Notes: generated by a model not told the origin, from the letters alone. Counted from the stretch's first letter, positions 35,398 to 48,260 are shown. The stretch is DNA of 64,000 bases from Torymus aiolomorphi (GCA_036365515.1 CM070875.1:3755001-3819000); one strand, 5' to 3'. Program-made: numbers and translations.

Positions 35398-37886
35398 GTA
35401 CAAAATCCGGCACGGAACTCTTCGTGCAAACAGCCAAAAAAGAGCACAGTTCCGCACCCTCCGTAAAAGTATAATTCTTCTCACCCCTTCTTCGCCTTAT
35501 GCAAATGCAATCGGCAAGCAGACCCTTTCCCCCACCCTCACGAGTCAATATTCGCAATTGTCCTTTACTCTTCTCCTCCTCGTCGGGCGTTTATCAACGC
35601 GCGCCATAGTATTCGTTTCCTCTACTACAGAACGGGGAAAGGAGGCGGACACGCTGACCCACTTAATCCGCCCTAAATCAGACCCCGTGTCCCCCGCATT
35701 CCGGCTTCCTTCCTTCTCCCGCCTCCCCCCGCTTTGTTTTTCTCTGGTTCGCCTTCCCCTCCCTCCTGTGGCGCTCGTCGTATCTTCCAGTAGTATCGCC
35801 CGAGCTATGGGCTTATCGAAGACGAAGGGGAGCGAGAAAGAGAGTGAGCCGCGTGTGCCCTTCATATTTCGGGGAGGTTTTTTCGGCGTCGTCCAAATAT
35901 TTACGGGCGCAGGGAGAACGTGCGCGCGCGCGCATGTGCGTGACGGAGTGCGAGACTCGCACGCGTTGTTCGTTCGTTCGGTGGGTGTTTTGGGTGTTGT
36001 AAGTGGAGAGATGCAAATGGGGAGTGAGAGAAAGAAAGTTTTTGTAGTGGGATTTTGGGAGGGTGGGGTGATATTGTTGTTTGGTGGAATGACGGTTCGC
36101 GTTTGTTTTTCAATGTATTGTTATTTTAATTTTAACTATTAGTTGTACTATCTGTGTTTTTCTAGTGGTTCACATTTAATTCCACTTTTAAAAAAACGAT
36201 GGTTGGATGTTGTGAAGCATTTAAAAATTGATTTGATTGGTCTGTATGAAACAGGCGCGAGGATCCGCTAGATTTGAATTTTGAAACTCAAGTATTTAGA
36301 GCTATTAAATAATTAAAATAGGATAAAAACATTTGATTTTTTGCTTAAAAAATGTATTTAATTATCTTATCATTTAAACAAATTAAAACTAAATCATAGT
36401 GAAAAATAGCGTTTATAGTAGGTATATTATATTTCATACATTTTTTTAGTGGCGTCATTTTCCCTTTTTCGATATACCAGAATATAACATTAATTGTAGT
36501 ATAAAACATCTTATTGAAATGCTAAAAAAAAGTATGTTATCGGTGAGTACACGCGCACTAACGCTACACGATCACTTTATTTCACACACTACAATACGAT
36601 GCGCGCGATGTAAAACCGTTTACCCGCTCATCATCGCCAATCGTTTTGATCAACCTCACACACAGCCTCTCTCACGAATAATATCTCTCACTCGCGAAGC
36701 GATAAAGAACCCGGAGTGGAATCTAATGGGTCCGAGTATACACGCGCGGCGGTTGATCGATATGGCGTTACTGGCGTATTACTTTTGCATAATTCACCGT
36801 GAAGCGATGTTTTATTTACGAGCCATCGATATGTGTCTGTATATCTGTGTGTATACACCTGCTGGATGGTCGTCACTGTATTGGATATCGTCTGATAATG
36901 CCGATGGGGACGCGATTCATCAAGCGTTGAAGTTCATCGGAAATACATTCGGTGGAAGTGGGCGAGTATGTGCTGGATATATAGACGACCGCGGATATAT
37001 ACATTGTTTTGGAAACTGTTATATACCTCTCGCTGATTATTCGCGGTAATTCACTACTTCTGAGGTGTTACACAACTGCGTCTATAAACTCACATATAAC
37101 CAAGGGAGTACGAAAAATTGTCGGAGAAATAACATTTCAAAATCTTTTCTCGTTTTCCCAGTGGTGGGGGGTCCCCGCCGACGGGATTTATATGGGCCAG
37201 CCGCCGGGGTATCAAGCATTATATATACCGAGGGGAGAGTCGTGTCGGGGATTTGCGCGGGATTCCGTTGAACGTACAGCCGCTTGACTCATACGCGCGA
37301 CTAAATTGTAAATGTACGAAGTATAAGCGAGGTAGAGGCGAAAGAATAAAACGATGGGGTTCCTGGTATATTTCTATTCGTGCTTTGTGAATGCTGTTCA
37401 GGGTAGGTGTATCCTATACCTGGATGAATTTAATATTACGGTAGTATTGTTGTAACGTTATGATAATTATATTGCAGTAGTATTATTGCAATATTATGAT
37501 AGTATTGCAGTAATATTACAATAACATGGCACAAATTTGGTACCATCATGTTTCATCCAAAGTATCCCTAAAAAATTGATTTTTCGTTCTCCAAAAAACA
37601 CCCAAAAACCCTACCAAAATAAAAGTTAAAAAAAAAACTTTTCTCCCCGCCGAACAAACACTTCTTCCACAGATTGTAAGAGAAACTTCCGATAAGCCGT
37701 CGAGCTAACTTCCTATCTCCCGATAAATCAGCGCCCTTCTAGGAAGAGAAAGAGAAAGAAGGAAGAAAAAAATAGCCTGCCAATTCTCCCACTATTACTC
37801 TTTTTTTTTATATAAATAGCGCTATATCAAGCCATTAACTATTACAATACCAAGAGTTTCTTAACTTCGAGCAGCCAGCGCGTGCT
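35398..37886. other. Non-coding stretch
   Basis: CT-rich and CG-rich sequence at 35500-36000, then AT-rich. Two open frames (248 codons at 35396-36142, 176 codons at 36519-37049, both plus strand) show no recognisable domain and no splice or composition support. A possible small MITE lies at 37399-37569. Confidence 0.45.
37399..37569. mobile_element. Possible small MITE
   Basis: The left side contains agggtaggtgtatcc...ggatgaa and the right side ttcatccaaagtatcccta, a gapped inverted match. Between them run repeats of attattgcagtagta type. Borders and reality are uncertain. Confidence 0.35.
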
Positions 37887-37978
<92 letters not shown>

Positions 37979-37992
37979 CGCACACACGCACA
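37887..37992. repeat. (CA)n microsatellite
   Basis: Mostly CA with one TA interruption at 37912 and CACG variants at the right end. Confidence 0.96.
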
Positions 37993-38674
37993 CCATTCAC
38001 AGAAGACTGGGGGAGAAACGAAACGCCGTTTTTCTTATCACTCGAAACTTTTTTATCAAGGAGGCCCCTCCATTATTTACGAGCCGGACGCACACACACA
38101 TACACACGCGCGCGTGCGCCGGGACCTTGAAAAACCTAAGAATTCCCCGGCCGCGCTCGATAACACCGTGTCTATGAACCCGGGATGAGAAGGAGGAGGA
38201 CGACGATTTCGTTTTCGCTTTCCCGAAGGTTGTGAGAGGAGGGGGAGAGGAAGGTTTCGTTATCGCAGGCCACATCCGGCTGCGTGTGCGGGTTGCGAAT
38301 TTTGCGGTTCGGGAGTGAAAAGCAAGCGAGCTGTTTTCACCTGTAGAAGATGAGTGGAAGTGGGTGTTGGTTTAAGGTGGAAAATAAAAGTTTTTGTTTT
38401 CTTTTAATTTGTGACGGACAAACGTGTCATTAAAGTAAGTGTATTTTGTAGATGTAAAATATGTTTTTTTATCTTTAAAGAAGCTCTATGAATGAGGTGA
38501 CAAACTCGTATTATACAGATTATTTAGTATATTTTTAGCAATTATTGGTATAAGTTTATTAAAATTTGATAGAAGGTATAGCAATTTTTGGTAGTCAGTA
38601 TAGTAAAAATTAAGCGATCATCAGCTTTTCGAGGTGTAGCATATGTAGACGAGACGAAGTATCTTTTAACAAAG

Positions 38675-38745
38675 TGCGGCGTGGCGAAACGGTAAGACTG
38701 CGGCTTCTCGCGCGGCGGGCTCGGGTTCGATTCCCGGTCTCCGCA
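38675..38745 (+). repeat. tRNA-like segment, copy 2 (best preserved)
   Basis: 71 bp that nearly folds as a tRNA. The acceptor strands tgcggcg and ctccgca pair at 6 of 7 positions. The A-box-like region is tggcgaaacggtaagac, a ctgcg/cgcgg stem stands where the anticodon stem should be but with an 8-base loop, and the T arm is cgggttcgattcccg. A T run follows, as for a Pol III terminator. The abnormal loop and its place inside a repeated element argue for a SINE-like promoter and against a functional tRNA. Confidence 0.6.
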
Positions 38746-38777
38746 TTTTTTTCAGAGATAAAAAAAATTATTTTCGA

Positions 38778-39357
38778 GTCAGTTTCATACCCGAACGGGA
38801 AATGAATAGGGTTTGCCTTAGATGTTTGTAAGGGCCCAATGAGATTCTCCGTAAGGGCCCCTAGCCAAGGCGCGTAACGGCGCTCCCGTCCGGCCCTGAT
38901 AGTAATGATAGGGCCTTAGTGACGCCGGATAAACGCCGTAAAGGGCTATTTCATGTCGCCCTGACTATGACCTGACGTTCATTCCTGGATCCCCGCCCTA
39001 CAAAAGCCTTAAAATCGCATTGACATGGTTTCATTTTTGGGGTTACAATAAATTTTCACGGTATTGTTACGTTGTCATTATTACGCGGGTAACTTGTCTA
39101 AAACAACTTATTGATGATTTCTTAATCATTTCAGGCAACTTTAGAGCTTTGCGCGAGATTAGTTATCTAATGCAGGAAATTAAGAAGAAATAACAAGTCC
39201 GAATAAACTGCCAGGGCCGCGTAGACGCCCCGTTACTCGCCTTACATCGGGCCTTACGAGGTGCCATGTCAAGACCTTGTAATTTTTCTAGGGCATCGGA
39301 CAAGGCCCTAGTGTTAGCCCTAAGTCAATTTCCGTTCGGGTAAATGCGAACTGACTA
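38778..39357. mobile_element. Inverted-repeat element nested in the tRNA-like element
   Basis: Ends agtcagtttcatacccgaac and, inverted, gttcgggtaaatgcgaactgac. The interior near both ends is rich in agggcc/ggccct motifs (38819-38905 and 39214-39320). It interrupts a family sequence that is continuous in the 34.8-kb relative apart from that copy's own insertion. Non-coding, superfamily unknown. Confidence 0.7.
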
Positions 39358-39570
39358 AGAAAATAAATGTGTCGGTAATGTAGGTTGCGAAAAATTTTTT
39401 TTCATCGTGAATTCCACTTTACTATCTAGTATAGTAAAAATTGGTAAAGTCAAGTACTAAAATTAATTACTAAAATTAAGTATAATGCAAGTTTGTCGCT
39501 CGATTGAGCAACAGTATAGTAATTTTTCGTGAAAAATATATGAATTTTTGTATAAACATTTCTCTCCGTG

Positions 39571-42500
39571 TATGAGTTGACTTTGAATAACATTTGATTT
39601 GGAATTCAAGTAAGGAAAATTCTATTCAATAAAATGTTATTTTGTATTCTTTATCATATTTTACGTATTTTCCGACCATTGTATAGTACCAATTTGTCCA
39701 GTTTCAAAGATTTTCTTTACGGTATACAATTTATCGGCACTTCATAACTTTATATTTCATCCATAATCAAACCGAATAAATCATTTAATATTCATTCTTA
39801 TTACTCTTATTTTTAAAAAATTTCGACAATTTCAAATTAGAATTAAAAACAATAATTTGTAATAATTATACACCCTTATTTCAGCAATTACGTGACCTTT
39901 TAAACTTCCTTAAGCATTTACATTCGTGCAAACCACGTTTTCATACTCGAAAATGATTCGAGCAAAGTGCAAACTCTCCAAGAAATAATTTTCTCAAAAC
40001 GCACCCCGAATTAATTAAGCTAATGTACCTTGAAATCATCATTTCACGGCGCTCTTTCACTCCTCTCCTCTCCTCGACTTACACTCTTACATTCGCTCTC
40101 AATGCTAGCATCTCGCTCACCAGAGCGGCGTATCTTAAAATACCCGTACCTATAGCAATCCCTTCCCCAAATAGAGAAAAAAAGGAAGAGAGAGAGAGAG
40201 AGTGATAGAAAAAATTCTCTCACCGAAAACGAACTAAACTAAAATCCTGAAAATCACTCAGACGCGGTAAATCCCTGGGAAATTCACTCAAAAGTGAAAT
40301 ATCTCGTCGTCGTCGTCTCGGCCTTCTACCTCGCCGTCATCTCGCTGAAAAGGCGCTCTACCTCTCTCTCTTGCTCTTTTCGCGTGTATACAGAAGGAGA
40401 GAGAGCGCGCGCGAGTATAGCGAGAGAGCAGCTCACAGAGCTCACGAACCCCGGGAGGGAAACGCCGGCCTTTATGTTTTACGCTCCGAGCGTGTATACA
40501 CACTACACGTACGTGCACACGCGCAACGAGGGAAAAGGAGAAACGTACGTGCACTCTCTCTCTCGCGAGGGAGTTTCGGCCGCCGTAATACGAGTTTATA
40601 TTTCGCGGGGACCAGGGGAGCGAGTTTTACGGGAGAGGTCGCCGTCGCGCGATGGGGAATCGATTGATTTATAGGACGGAGCTAGAGGGGCTTTTTATTT
40701 TTTCAGGAGAGCGGGGCAGGAATCGCAGTTTAAAACTATTTGAAGGAAAGTTGCAGACGAGAGAGAAGGGGGGCGTTTTATGACGAGGCCGTGTGGCAGG
40801 TTTTATACGCAGAGGAGGGGTGAGTGCATGGCTGTATGTGTGCGCGCGTGAATTTTTCAGGGGGATAACGGTGCGCGTGAGTTATGAGCCAGATTCCAGA
40901 AGCGAGATGAATTTATTCATTTTCTATATAAAGTTTGAATAACTCAGAGCGGGCGCGCGGTGTAATATTTTATATAGACTATACAGCTTCACGGAGACAT
41001 GCGATACACGAATATCCATACACGGTGTGCGTTGCGAACATAATCATAATAGCGAAACGCAATATTCGTCTAAACAATAATAATAATCACCACAGGTCGT
41101 AATTTGAAAACTAGGTCTCACACCCGCCACCGCTACTCGTTCACATCATTAAATAACCTATTACGGACTGCAAAAAAGCGCGCACTCGGCGATTAATCCC
41201 GTCGCGCGCGCGGCAGCTCGCAAGAAGAACGACAATTTCGGGGCACGGAGCGTAAAAAGCCGACGAGGAGGAGCGAAGTTTCCTGCTCGCGCGTGACTCG
41301 CGACTCGATTTTCGAGCTGTCTCGAGGAGCGAGATGAGAGGAGAGCGCGGGACTACGGAAAACTTGCGCTGAAGAGAGAGAGAGAGAGAGAGAGAGAGGG
41401 AAGCTGTAAAAGAATTATCGCCGGGCGCTCGCGCGCGACGACGAAAGTTTCGCGCGTAGTGCAGTTTCGCCGTTCTTTTTTTAAAGAGAAGAGAGGATGG
41501 GAGAGAAAAGTGAGACGAATTTATTTCGGGGCGTTGACGGAATGCAGGCGATAGTGTCGGGACACGAGAAGAGATTTTTGTTAGTTTGAAAATTCGAGGA
41601 GGAAGTCGTTGCGACTGGCCTTTATATTTTTTAACGATTATAGTTGTTGTTGTATATTTAAAGAATGAGGTTTGTCGCGAGGAGAATAGAATTTATTGAT
41701 TCGCAAGGGTACAAAGAAAGCGGTGCGGAATGGCGCGTAAAAATAACTCTGCCGCGCTAAAAATATACGCGCCTCCACGTATACACGTAAGTCGTCGCGC
41801 GCGATTACAAATTACGAAACTTAAATCTACGTTCCTCCGGCGACGAAATGCATTTCCGCGAACCCCCGTACACATCACAGCTCCCCCGATCCATTTTAAC
41901 CTTCAACACATACGCGCACCCCTCAAACAAACAAAAAATATAAGAACCACGTCGAAACCTTCCGCACACCTCTGACGCACCATCCACAAAGCTTTTCTCA
42001 TAACCTGTGAAGTCAACGGCTTCATATCCCCCCCGAAAAAAAAATCCTTCTCATCCTCCCTCCAGCGCGCCTACGTCATCATTATCAAAACTAAAAAACT
42101 GTCCTCCTCCTCTCCCTCCTCTATCTCTGTTCCTACAACGCGCGCGCGCGAACACGAGCGGGCGGGGATCAATAACGCGGGAGGCCGGTCAGGGCGAGTG
42201 TAGTACGCGCGGGGAGCTACAGCCGGCGCGCGTATACTCTACCTACCCTCCCCTCTCGCTCGCCGTATTCGGCGTATATCCTCGCCAATGGCCAAGGTCG
42301 CCCCGCGGCGGCGGGTTATACAGCCTGCAGACCCCGCCGCCTGTAAGTCGAGCTGAAAGAGAGCGAGAGATAGCCGTCCGCCCCCCACCACTCGCGGCCG
42401 TAACGAGCATCCGATTGAGGCGATCCGCGAAAGGTCGCGAGAGAGAGAGAGAGGACGATTGGTGTAATGACGCGCGTGGATTGTGCGAGAGGAGGAGGTG

Positions 42501-43887
42501 GCTTTGTTTTTGGGGTGAGAGGCGGCGCGCGGCGAATTATTCAGGAGGGAGAGTCGAGTGGGTTCGCTTTGCATAGCTTTTTCTAGGAGAGTCGAGGCGG
42601 CTCTTTTTTTTTACGGTCGAGAGCAGGTGTGTGTGGGGACGGGGGGAGAGAGTTTATAGGGGAAGAAAGAGTTGTGCGCTTTTGGCTGTTGAGTATTTTT
42701 GAAGCGTGAATGAGTGGTCCGTCGTATTATATAGGCTTGGGATGTTTAGTGAGTGGCTGTTTTTTCTTCTGCGGATAATTATTTTTTCATTCATAACTCT
42801 ATTTTAAAAGTATTGATTTTCAGCTGGCTGGTGAGTTCAGCGTATAAAGGGACATGCACGAGAGAAGGCTCGAGGAAAATCAATTTTCAAAACGATATAA
42901 AATTGATTCTGAAGTGTGTCTGATGGACTGATCGATCACCGGGACGCATTGACAATTTTCGAAGCCAATTTTATTCACCAAGCATATATATATCATCAAA
43001 CACGATTTTTCGTTTTAATTTGAATTTCAGTATTTATATTCCAAACTAACCCCAGCATGAATTTCCTTCAAAATTTTTTATCCATCTCGTCCACTTTTAT
43101 TACACGTATATGAAATCCTATTTGCTTACTTCCATAACCCCTTTACGCTAAAAATTCACGCACCGGTCATCCCGGATCCCACACACATACACACATCTAT
43201 GAAAATAAACCGCGCCTCGACCCTTGCTTTTTAAATATTTAATTATTTATCCATAGCGTGATACACGACTTTTTGATGAAAATTCACATAAGTCCCCGTC
43301 GTACTCTCTTTCTCTCGCCAAAATAAATCCGATCAAATTTTCAATGTACACACACACACATACACACACGCGAAATGGTACACGCACGGCGCCAAATATT
43401 TACATATCGAAATGTAAATGCCGGTGCAGATATACGTTGGCGCGATAGCATCGAGCGCCGGTGGCCGCAGCAGCGATGTTATGTGTAGTATAAGTATATA
43501 ACGGCGCTTCGATTAGCTGGCTAGAGTTATTTACTGGTCGATCGACTGCTACTGCTATACAGCATCGTGGAGAGTGGCGTACAGTGGCCAGAACAGCCAA
43601 AAAATGGACGAAAATCCAGCTTTACCTAGATATTCGTTGGAAAAACTGTGATTAAGCAATTGAGTAAGTACCTTTGGTATAAGAAAAAATATAAGCTACT
43701 ATCGCTTTTTTGGATTTCTTTACCGAATGATTATCTGGATAGAGGGAAAGTTTAGAAGTTCGTGGTATTGTATGATTAATCTAACGGGACAGCTATGGTT
43801 TCGTAACCTTTTTAGAGTTCTCACTTGTACCGAAACTTCTTTATGTATTTTGAGATGCCAAGTTCGAATTTGCACGGCACGTTGCTG
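39571..43887. other. Non-coding stretch
   Basis: AT-rich to about 40000, then CG-rich with short GA runs (40186-40202, 41370-41399, 42438-42453) and many CGCG steps. No exon or bounded element recognised. Confidence 0.45.
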
Positions 43888-44494
43888 CACTGAGAAAAGG
43901 ATTTGTTTACTTTTAACATGGCATTGTAACTGTTAACATGCATATGTTTAAATATGACCAAATAACAGTTATCATACCATGTTAACAGTTAAGTTACCAT
44001 GTTCTCATAAACAATTTCAATATGTTACCTGAGAACATTGATGTTGTAATAGTTACAATATGCTTGTTATAGTAGTTTTTCAATTTAATAGCCAATTTTT
44101 TACCAGGATGATGTTGTTTTATAACAGAAACGTTTGAAATAAAAACATCATTTATTTTTTTACTCCCACGTTTCGGACATTTTTATTGTTTATCCTGATG
44201 AGGGACATAAACAATAAAAATGTCCGAAATGTTGGAGTAAAAAATTAAATGTAGTTTTTATTTGAAACCTTTTTGTTATATAAAAATATCATCCTGGTAG
44301 AAAATTGGCTATTAGATTCAAAAACTACAATTTACAAGAACTTCTATCATCAGCTACTTTCAAATCTGAATATGTCTATTAGTTAATATAGATATTGTAA
44401 CTATTACAATATCACATTTTATCCTTAAACATGTCAAATAGCTGTATTTCAAATAGATAAATATGTTAACAGTAACAATATTTTTCTCTCAGTG
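43888..44494. mobile_element. CACTG-end element, 607 bp, with a palindromic core
   Basis: Starts cactgagaaaaggatttg and ends caatatttttctctcagtg; TG precedes and follows it. The flanks carry repeated gttaacagtta/catgttaac motifs. The centre (44071-44330) is a palindrome whose arms share agccaattttttaccagga and tcctggtagaaaattggct. This may be a later insertion. Non-coding. Confidence 0.72.
44071..44330. repeat. Palindrome inside the 43.9-kb element
   Basis: Arms of about 120 bp meet near 44205 around tcctgatgaggga. Mirror blocks include cggacatttttattgttta and taaacaataaaaatgtccg. Confidence 0.85.
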
Positions 44495-44654
44495 TGTAAA
44501 TTCAAAAGATCAATAGTTATAAACAATTATTTTAAACAGAAAAAAAAAATTATTTTTTCGACAAAAAGAAGAAAAAAAAATCTGTTCATTTCAAGCAACA
44601 AATAAATTTTTAATAACTATTGACCTTCCTAAATTAGAGCAAAAAATACATTAA

Positions 44655-45907
44655 CCTTTTGCGGCATACATTTTTTGTTCAAGTGTATTTCGATCAAATT
44701 TGGTATACAGAGGTTTTGGGGATCGCTGATTACGAATCTGAGGTTAGTTTTGCAAAATTCAAAATGGCGGATCCAAGATGGCGGACAAAATTTTGGGAAG
44801 TCAACCGAATTCAATCAAATTTGGTACACAGGGGTTTTTGGGGTCGCTGATTACGAATATGAGGTTAGTTTTGCAAAATTCAAAATGGCGGATCCAAGAT
44901 GGCGGACAAAATTTTTGAAAGTCAACCGAATTCAATCAAATTTGGTAGACAGGGGTTTTTGGGGTCGCTGATTACGAATCTGAGGTTAGTTTTGCAAAAT
45001 TCAAGATGGCGGATCCAAGATGGCGGACAATTTTTGAAAGTCAACCGAATTGAATCAAATTTGGTACACAGGGGTTTTTGGGATCGCTGATTACGAATAT
45101 GAGGTTAGTTTTCCAAAATTCAAAATGGCGGATCCAAGATGGCGGACAAAATTTTTGAAAGTCAACCGAATTCGATCAAATAAGGTAGACAGGGGTTTTG
45201 GTGGTCGCTGATTTCGAATCTGAAGTTAGTTTTGCAAAATTCAAAATGGCGAATCCAAGATGGTGAATGAGATTTTTATATACAACAAAATTTGATCTAA
45301 AATGGCGTCAGTATTGTTATTTGTTTCTATGTAAATTATTACCACTCTCAGCTAAACCCAGAGACACGAAGAGGACATGGTGGTTATCCCTTTACAGCAT
45401 ACATTTTTCTACTGACTATTCTGGTTTGAAATTTCTTACTCGGGGGTTTTTGGGGTCGCTGAGTTCGAATCTACTACCAAAATTTCGATTTTTTCAAATC
45501 TAAGATGGCAGATTTAAGATGGCGGATGAAAATCATAAAAACAGCACATTTTTGGCACAATTATCCGCCATATTGGATCCACCATTTTGAATTTTAGAAA
45601 TCTCATAATGGATTCGTGATCAGCGACCCCGGAAACCCCTAGGTAAGAAATATTGTGAAATTGCAATAAAAAGTTTCTTCAATAATGAATTTTTTTCGAA
45701 AAAAGGATGATTTTTCTGTATTTGTTTATTTCTATAAACAAATTAACAAAATCTATTAATAATTATTACATTAATTATGATCCTATAACATATCAAGATC
45801 ACAAAATTACAAAAAACCCTAGGTAAATCGTATAAAAACTACTTTAAAAGAGCGAGAAAGTGTGTAAGAAAAGGTGGGTCCTGGGAGACCCGCTGTGCCG
45901 GAAAGGG
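44655..45907. mobile_element. TTAA-flanked element containing a tandem array
   Basis: Flanked by TTAA (44651-44654 and 45908-45911). The termini ccttttgcggca and, inverted, tgccggaaaggg match at 10 of 12 positions, so a piggyBac-like non-autonomous element is likely. The left two-fifths is the tandem array at 44688-45290. A reversed, degenerate copy of the repeat unit lies at 45555-45655, so part of the array is also an inverted repeat. No long ORF. Confidence 0.72.
44688..45290 (+). repeat. Five tandem copies of a ~120-bp unit with ATGGCGG motifs
   Basis: Units start with variants of gaattcaatcaaatttggta at about 44688, 44808, 44930, 45048 and 45169, giving spacings of 118-122 bp. Each contains ggggtcgctgattacgaat and a pair aaaatggcgg / aagatggcgg. 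The last unit is the most diverged. All three frames are partly open, giving spurious repetitive ORFs. Confidence 0.95.
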
Positions 45908-46136
45908 TTAAAAATCTTGGTGTAAATGGGGACTCTAAGAAGGCTACGAAACCATAGCTGGCCCGCCCCTATAGGCCATACTTACAGTGCTACGGGCTCC
46001 TAAAGTTTCACTATATCCAGGCTGATATCATGGGGTTAAGAAATCGAAAAAAGCGGTAGCCTAGATTTTTCTTTATTCCGAAAGATAGGCTAATGTTAAA
46101 TCAGAATTAGATTTCAATATGTATCTTGATAACTTC

Positions 46137-46829
46137 CCTGATAGAAAATAAACCAGCTTTTCTCCCTAAGCTGTTATAAATTAGCTAGACATCTTAAATA
46201 TAAACTAGCTATTCTATTAACTATAATCTATCTAGCTTAAAACTAGCTAATTGTTGGTTAACCTTTGACAGGCAATATTCGTTAGCTATTAATTAACTAA
46301 TTTTTCTAGCTAAGAATTGGTTTGAAAATATTAATTTTTCTTGAGAAATTTATTTTTTAATGTGTTTTCACAAATTTGATATTTTCATAAGAAATATCGA
46401 TAAGTCGCAAAAAATTATCTCTGAGATATCGGGGAAGAAACAAAAAAGAAATGAACAAAAAATTAAATTGTTAGGTTAGGTAGTATTTCATCATCGCGAT
46501 GAAAACTCCTTTCTATCCTATCTCGTCTCATTAGTTTTAATAAAAACTCATGCGATCTAGAGAATGTCTTATACTACACACATGTTATACATATGTACGA
46601 TACGTATTATTTTTTTTACATTTTGTTCTTAGACATAAAATTAGCTAAAAAAATAGATAATTTATAATTAACATTTTTACCAAGGCGTAAGCATATTTTA
46701 GTCAGATTTAAAGCTAAAAGCGTGACTAAATTACAGGAATCTATAATTTTAATAAATAAATAAATAAATAAATATTCTGAAAATCTAGCTAATCTATAGC
46801 TAGAATATGCTTAAAGATTTCTACCAGGG
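46137..46829. mobile_element. Inverted-repeat element with TAGCTA-rich subterminal regions, 693 bp
   Basis: Left end ccctgatagaaaata; right end gatttctaccaggg, reverse complementary apart from single changes. Both flanks inside the ends hold many ttagctag/agctaatt motifs in both orientations, as seen for transposase-binding subterminal repeats. The right end matches the right border of the 31.6-33.6 kb element. Non-coding. Confidence 0.65.
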
Positions 46830-47280
46830 TTTTGTCCCCGATTTTTGTCCAGTTTTACGATCATTGTCCGGGGCATTATTCTATCGTAGTGGCTATTATA
46901 ATTTTAAAGTCTATTAATTATTGTATCGTGTCTCGGGGGATGAAAAGACAAGCTCGCGGTTACGCGGAAGTGAAATAAGCCGAAGCGGAGAGGATTAAGT
47001 TTCGACGAAGAAACTTCGAGCGCGATTACAGAGGCAGCGAGCGCGCGAGCGAGAAAGACACTTTAACGAGCGACGACAATGGAGATGAGATTTTATGGTA
47101 CGGCAAATTCGATAAATTTCCATAGCCGCCAGCCGCCCGCCGCCGCTGACACTTTCGAGCCCGCGATTTTCAATCAAAGTGAATATAGTATTACATATAC
47201 CTACGGTGCTCCTGTGCGCTTTTTTCGGGAGGAAAGAAAAGGAAAGAATGCCGAGTGCGTGTGTTTTATTGTTGGTTTGG

Positions 47281-47283
<3 letters not shown>

Positions 47284-47351
<68 letters not shown>
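47284..47351. repeat. (CA)n microsatellite
   Basis: About 34 perfect CA units. Confidence 0.97.
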
Positions 47352-47352
<1 letters not shown>

Positions 47353-47454
47353 ATTTTTCGTATAACTCTTTATAAAATTCGCCTTTTACAAACAAGAAAA
47401 GTAGATGGGAATTTTTTCGCCCTCGGAAATAACGAAATTCGAAATAAAGCCAGA

Positions 47455-47459
<5 letters not shown>

Positions 47460-47540
<81 letters not shown>

Positions 47541-47591
47541 AGAATGTTCAAAAGGGAGAGAGAGAGAGAGCAGAATGTTCAAAAGGGAGAG
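47460..47591. repeat. (GA)n microsatellite plus a duplicated 36-bp unit
   Basis: GATA then perfect (GA)n to 47539, followed by two tandem copies of gcagaatgttcaaaaggga joined by a short GA run. This looks like slippage carrying flanking sequence. Confidence 0.92.
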
Positions 47592-48258
47592 TGAGAACAA
47601 TAACAGCAGCAGCAGCAGGTTCGCGAGATATAAAATCAGAAAACAATTTCGCCAACAGCCATAAACTCGAGCGCACCGCGGTACAGCAACGCGGCGGAGG
47701 CGCGCAGCTGCGCGTGAAACCTGTTACTTGTCGTCCCGGGCGCGCGCGATGTATCTACACGCCGCCATCAACGAGCGATCGCTAAAACGTCGCTCAAACA
47801 AAGCATCCCCCCCCCCCCCAGAAAAAGAACCTTATTCCCCCATTAAAAAGGAAAAAAAAAGAAAAAAAAAACGTGCGTGCGGAAGTGCGTGCCTCCTCTA
47901 AAGGTCACCGCAAACACGCGCGCGCCGAAGGAGCTGGGAATTATTATAGCCGAGGGAGCGAGAGGACTCTTGGTATATATCTGGCGTATAGTGTGTAACG
48001 CCCGCGCGCACACGCTATTATTGCGATCGATATAGGCGTTTTAGCCTCCCTCCGCAGCAGCGCGACGACGCTCCACCCTCCTAAATACAGGAACGGCGGC
48101 GCTGCCGCTCTTTGTGTGTGTATACGTGTGTGCGTGCGTATCTGTGTGTGTATGTGTGTATGTGTGTGTGTGTGTAACGACGATGGGAAATGAAAAATTC
48201 TAACGACCGTGAGTCAGGATTTTTTTCGTGAAGACCGGGCGTTAAGTCATATCAAGGG

Positions 48259-48260
<2 letters not shown>

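Larger units (their letters stand above)
38500..39570 (+). mobile_element. CACTG-family element with tRNA-like segment and a nested insertion
   Basis: Related to 34840-35397 on both sides of its tRNA-like segment. The right end is atttctctccgtg (to 39570), a degenerate CAGTG terminus. The left end is not clear. It is interrupted at about 38778-39357 by a separate inverted-repeat element, and after that insert its sequence resumes with ttccactttactatctag, matching the relative. Confidence 0.55.

Noticed and set aside
35396..36142. 248-codon plus-strand ORF
   Set aside because: No domain recognised; composition follows local CT/CG-rich sequence, and it starts at a transposable-element end.
36519..37049. 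176-codon plus-strand ORF
   Set aside because: No family resemblance, no splice signals or repeat-element context to support it. Kept as unknown, not called.
38675..38745. Functional tRNA gene
   Set aside because: One acceptor mismatch, an 8-base anticodon-position loop and location within a repeated element point to a SINE-like tRNA relic.
46470..46483. TTAGG telomere-like repeat
   Set aside because: Only two adjacent units; expected by chance in AT-rich DNA.
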